Assembly (NCBI RefSeq): GCF_052115445.1
Contig: NZ_JBFRGR010000001.1
Span: forward strand, 589,080 to 653,079
Origin: Paenibacillus_E sp052115445
GTDB taxonomy: Bacteria > Bacillota > Bacilli > Paenibacillales > NBRC-103111
DNA length: 64,000 nucleotides
Direction: 5' to 3'
Part shown: one piece after another, positions 61,801 to 64,000 of the stretch
Layout: every line of letters begins with the position of its first letter
How positions within the stretch are numbered: the stretch's first letter is position 1
Made by a program: the position numbers and the translations under genes
The notes under the pieces: generated by a model
What the model saw: only the letters and a program-made list of their open reading frames with translations
Databases searched by the model: none
Told to the model about the DNA's origin: nothing

Positions 61801-63007
61801 CGACGAAAGATGCGTCAGGCACGGTATATTCACTCGCAATATAGTTATCGAATTGCGGTACGGAACGATAACTTCGCAAACCGATACCACCCTTGGTGTA
61901 CTTATCCGCGCTGTCATCGATAAAGTCAATGATCGGCTTTTGCGTATCATTGACATACACTTTGATTCGATTCTGATCGGTAACAACCTTCAAGTGGTAA
62001 GACCGGTTCGCATCAATGCTCGGTAGCGCTTTCACTGTCTTCAGCGCCTGCCAATTGTTGTTCATTCGGCCGAGAATAACCGTACCATTATTGCTTAATC
62101 CTGCGTAATAGCCACGGACGTTGTCCGCACCAGGTGCAGCACTTTGCGTTTTGAACAGTACACCCGCATCGCCAGTTCCTGTTCCACTAGGCTGCTTGAT
62201 ATCAGTTTCGAGGGTCATATCCTCAAATTCCTTATCTTTGACAAGCGCTTTATAACCATCGCCGCTATTCACCGTTATCGTACCAGCCTGCAGCTTCCAG
62301 CTGCCATCAATTTGATTCCACTGACCAAGGCTTTGCTCGGCCTGCGTTTCGAAAGTATCTTCGAATAACGTGCTTCCCTCGGTAGATTTTACTACGAGAT
62401 TATCGTAAGTCGGCAGTGAATTGTACATCCTTACACCAATGTTACCCGATGTGTAGGTACTGTCGGACTGTGTAAGTACTAATACATCGTTCACATAGAC
62501 GTTGATTAGATCACCTACAGCAGATACTTTCAGATGGTAACTTGTATTCGGATTAATCGTAACTGAAGCTCGTTTGAGCTCGGTCCAGTTATTATTCATG
62601 CGACCAAGCGTAACTACACCTGTTCCGTTTGCACTAATTCCTGCGTAATACCCTTTTACATTGTCGGCACCTGGTGTCGCACTGATTGTTCTGAATAATA
62701 CGCCCGCATCACCGGCTCTATCAGCCAAGCTGATATCGCTCTCTACGGTCACATCACCAAATGACTGTTCTTCACTCGTTATGGCCTTATATCCTTGCCC
62801 TTTGGCGACAGTCAATTTCCCTGCTTCAATCGCCCAAGGTCCTTCAATCACATGCCATTTGCCATCAATCGTCACCTTATCGAAATGATCAGCAAAGTAG
62901 CCTGGCAGTGCTTCTACCTCTGCCGCTTTGGCAGGAGGGTATGGCGAAATAACGGTCAAATACAAGGCAACAACTAATAATTGGACGATAAACGTCTTTA
63001 TTTTCAT
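58850..63007 (-). CDS. Secreted GH127-like (DUF1680) enzyme with CBM, cohesin-like and dockerin modules
   Basis: A 1385-aa exported enzyme. In order: signal peptide (1-29, cut near AKA), two tandem LamG/DUF1080-like modules (35-207 and 212-395, each with GADNV-GYYAG and RMNNNW), the DUF1680 glycosidase (about 410-900), a beta-sandwich, a CBM6/35-like module (1045-1163), a cohesin-like module (1178-1310), and a dockerin (1327-1385, DLNNDGKYSTDD and DFNHDGQIDLVD). The zinc/nucleophile cysteines of beta-L-arabinofuranosidases are present: Glu682 and Cys684 (VELCAITE), and Cys764/Cys765 (GFPCCRFN). Beta-L-arabinofuranosidase activity is likely. An N lies at 61054. The next gene upstream, TlpA-type, is 41 bases away. 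Confidence 0.86.
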   Translation of the reverse strand: MKIKTFIVQLLVVALYLTVISPYPPAKAAEVEALPGYFADHFDKVTIDGKWHVIEGPWAIEAGKLTVAKGQGYKAITSEEQSFGDVTVESDISLADRAGDAGVLFRTISATPGADNVKGYYAGISANGTGVVTLGRMNNNWTELKRASVTINPNTSYHLKVSAVGDLINVYVNDVLVLTQSDSTYTSGNIGVRMYNSLPTYDNLVVKSTEGSTLFEDTFETQAEQSLGQWNQIDGSWKLQAGTITVNSGDGYKALVKDKEFEDMTLETDIKQPSGTGTGDAGVLFKTQSAAPGADNVRGYYAGLSNNGTVILGRMNNNWQALKTVKALPSIDANRSYHLKVVTDQNRIKVYVNDTQKPIIDFIDDSADKYTKGGIGLRSYRSVPQFDNYIASEYTVPDASFVAPVANKSPLVQTPFTPLPLGSIEAKGWLLKQLELQRDNSTGYAEDLYSELGTNAAWLGGTAPDSDWERPVYYLKGLVPLAYTLKDKDLIAKSQKWIEAILASQHADGSFGPESSDDWWPRMVALYVMKDYYEATNDGRVLPFMTKYFHYQVAQLPDRPLRDWGKIRVGDNIDTVLWLYNRTEDAFLLQLADTLADQGYPISDIYAKDEFQNFGNDFQPTHAVNVNEAIKMPTIYYQRSHDEQDRDAFQKXVSNLAKHEQITGMQSGTEMLAGIGATQGVELCAITERMQSNEEAAMILGDPHIGDALEKIAFNSLPGAMDKELKNHQYYSLPNQVESNIADHGFKQNYDNGTMPSPTSGFPCCRFNMHMGWPYFVKNMWGATPEGGLGIIAYGPNRVSTKIKNANVTIDETTNYPFEEQIGFDVTTSEAVSFPLKLRIPAWANQPTVTVNRQAQQGVIAGEYMTIDRIWTTGDRVVLTVPMKLKTSTWVNNSVGIERGPLVFSLQIQENWQVQSNPIAAIPGFDASALGYSQYRVSSSSPWNYGLVIDREHPEDSIEIVRGAMPENPFIQATSPIKLIAKAKKIPTWGKSANNVEATEPPVGPILSTEPTEDITLVPYGAENLRVTYFPEVTEQAEEAVTMKYEAEQAEIGHAKINTNNNRASGGSYVGEIDYPDSYVLFNSVQVPAAGTYNMDIWFANGGDFTAATGKVLVNGEEQLIKLQGTQNWGRFMAIPLTVDLQEGTNTIKFMKSEGFYELDYVVVRPLEVKEPEPTLPAVASLTGPDVVQVNQTFDLKMGVSNVTQSVYAQDVTVTYDPSQVEYVGAEALTEGFALVGESKSTVQLHFLMAKVGNLDMDGSLLKLKWKAKSIPYTANTVISLANVIIADQHGTETTLDAVGHTMQLTVLVDHVDPIDNTEPTTPTPLLGDLNNDGKYSTDDLDILAAFYGVFSNSASWEQLKNLDFNHDGQIDLVDLAAMAQMISQ

Positions 63008-63048
63008 CTCCGTGAAACCTCTTTCCTTTATGAATTGGTATTTGTTAT

Positions 63049-63639
63049 TTAACGCTTGGCTAAACGTCCAACTTTCTCTTCTAGCTCAAGCTGGTCAACC
63101 ATATGAAAGGTATCCACAATGTATCCATTCGTATCTATCATAAAAACAGTCGGCAGCGCATGAAGTTCATAGAGATCTGCTGCATGCTTATGCTCATCTA
63201 GGAGTACCGGGTATGAAATATGATTCGTAAGCACAAACTTTTGAATATTTTCTAGTTTTTCTTCTGTTGCAACATTAATCCCTACAAAATCAACTTGATT
63301 CTTATATTGCTCATAGAGCTTCCTTAACGTTGGCACTTCGACGGAGCATGCTTCGCACCAACTCGCCCAGAAATGAACAACGAGCGGTTTATCCCTCTTG
63401 CCGCCAATCGTCGAATAAGAGCCGTCTAACGTTTTCAGTGTAAAGGTTGGTGCTTTCACATCATTTGGTCCAGCTTTCCCGCGTGAACTCGCTAAATTCA
63501 CGATACTTTCCAATTTATGGACATCCAGCCTCTCACCCTCACTCACTATGGGATCTGTGCTCTTATGCGAGAACAGTAAATATAAGGGTAGACAACTTAG
63601 TAGAATAATGCCGCAAATCAGTATATAATTTTTTCTCAT
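63049..63639 (-). CDS. TlpA/ResA-type membrane-anchored thioredoxin
   Basis: A 196-aa protein with an N-terminal membrane helix (about 5-25) and an outer thioredoxin-fold domain. The redox motif is Cys95-Glu-Ala-Cys98 in WASWCEAC, and the cis-Pro segment is ALPTVFMID. ATG 63639 is chosen because GGGGAG lies six bases upstream; the open frame runs 34 codons further back without a ribosome site. It could reduce or fold secreted proteins. It is 41 bases upstream of the cysteine-dependent GH127-like gene, whose paired cysteines may need a reducing partner. Confidence 0.88.
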   Translation of the reverse strand: MRKNYILICGIILLSCLPLYLLFSHKSTDPIVSEGERLDVHKLESIVNLASSRGKAGPNDVKAPTFTLKTLDGSYSTIGGKRDKPLVVHFWASWCEACSVEVPTLRKLYEQYKNQVDFVGINVATEEKLENIQKFVLTNHISYPVLLDEHKHAADLYELHALPTVFMIDTNGYIVDTFHMVDQLELEEKVGRLAKR

Positions 63640-63810
63640 GTACAGCTCCCCTTCCGTTACTAACATTATAGTAATCTCGAAAATAATCGTCTTTACACAA
63701 TACAGATATAATGTACGTGATTCTGATAAATGTTTACGCAACTGTGTTCAACAATCTCAGATACTGCGCCTTCGAGGACGTATGCGTAATGCTGACGACA
63801 CGAACCCAAA

Positions 63811-63872
63811 CTAACTGGAAAACCTCCAGTTAATTTCGGAAAAATCCACATTTTTCAACGATTAGATGGATT
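63811..63872. repeat. Dispersed intergenic repeat of the AACTGGAAAA type
   Basis: TAACTGGAAAACCTCCAGTT begins at 63812, and TTAGATGGATTTTCTC at 63862. These are the same two core words as in the gaps near 2.3, 22.7 and 30.0 kb. The 345-base gap also has a hairpin and a promoter. Confidence 0.65.
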
Positions 63873-63877
63873 TTCTC

Positions 63878-63912
63878 AGACTGTCGAGAAAGTCTCGACA
63901 GTCTTTATTATT
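63878..63912 (+). terminator. Perfect 12-base hairpin with T-rich tail on the plus strand
   Basis: AGACTGTCGAGA and TCTCGACAGTCT face each other across a 3-base loop, followed by TTATTATTTTC. No plus-strand gene is seen upstream, so it may guard the gene at the right edge from read-through or end an unseen RNA. Confidence 0.6.
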
Positions 63913-63925
63913 TTCTTTTTAGTTC

Positions 63926-63954
63926 ATCACATTACCGCGTTAATTTGGTATAAT
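63926..63954 (+). promoter_or_regulatory. Promoter of the gene at the right edge
   Basis: A perfect -10 TATAAT (63949-63954) with an extended TG motif, and a partial -35 ATCACA 17 bases upstream. The ATG follows 31 bases later. Confidence 0.65.
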
Positions 63955-63984
63955 ATAAGTATACTCTTGAAAGTGGTGAACCTC

Positions 63985-64000
63985 ATGCTTCGCTCTAAAC
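63985..64000 (+). CDS. Start of a plus-strand gene cut by the window edge
   Basis: ATG at 63985 reads MLRSK and runs off the window. A good promoter and GTGGTGA lie upstream. Too little is present to name it. Confidence 0.4.

Noticed and set aside
63640..63741. 34-codon N-terminal extension of the TlpA-type protein
   Set aside because: It has no ribosome site and would place sequence before the membrane anchor; the ATG at 63639 has GGGGAG and a proper signal anchor.

Overview
The window looks like a draft contig (eleven isolated N bases) from a spore-forming, low-to-medium GC Bacillales bacterium, most likely Paenibacillus or a close relative. The evidence is an alpha/beta-type small acid-soluble spore protein, S-layer homology (SLH) anchored giant enzymes, YesM/YesN-type two-component control of sugar ABC transporters, and LplB/YtcP-type permeases without their own ATPase. 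No rRNA, tRNA, CRISPR array or insertion sequence was found.

Left part (0-22 kb): an AraC regulator, a phytanoyl-CoA-type dioxygenase, a GH43 glycosidase, an ECF sigma factor with a membrane partner, and a GNAT acetyltransferase. Then comes a leftward operon of two permeases, sensor kinase, response regulator, solute-binding protein and GH115 alpha-glucuronidase, which reads as a system for glucuronoxylan oligosaccharides. Two paralogous secreted beta-helix proteins follow. One carries a cohesin-like domain and three SLH repeats; the other has neither.

Middle (22.5-39.6 kb): a small chemotaxis-like group (CheX, CheY, an unknown 134-aa protein and a 57-codon stump of a chemoreceptor), housekeeping and spore genes, an SpoOB-type kinase with no adjacent regulator, a truncated FAD oxidoreductase, and the histidine utilisation operon hutHUIG. 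In hutU one C-to-T change turns a conserved Gln codon into an in-frame TAA. A DUF421 protein and a decayed Rieske gene end this part.

Right part (39.7-64 kb): GH88 unsaturated glucuronyl hydrolase, two permeases, a solute-binding lipoprotein and a membrane AraC regulator, followed by a 2260-aa SLH-anchored polysaccharide lyase family 8 enzyme. Lyase outside, transporter, then GH88 inside is a complete route for a uronate-containing polysaccharide such as xanthan or a glycosaminoglycan. Next are a GH2 enzyme (PA14, cohesin, dockerin) and a GH127-like enzyme (CBM, cohesin, dockerin), then a TlpA-type thioredoxin.

The most interesting possibility is a self-assembling surface complex. GH2 and GH127 each carry both a cohesin-like and a dockerin module, and the SLH-anchored beta-helix protein carries a cohesin-like module. 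Other points of note are intergenic repeat families shared between distant gaps, a terminator that overlaps the apparent GH115 start codon, and an unusual hut leader.
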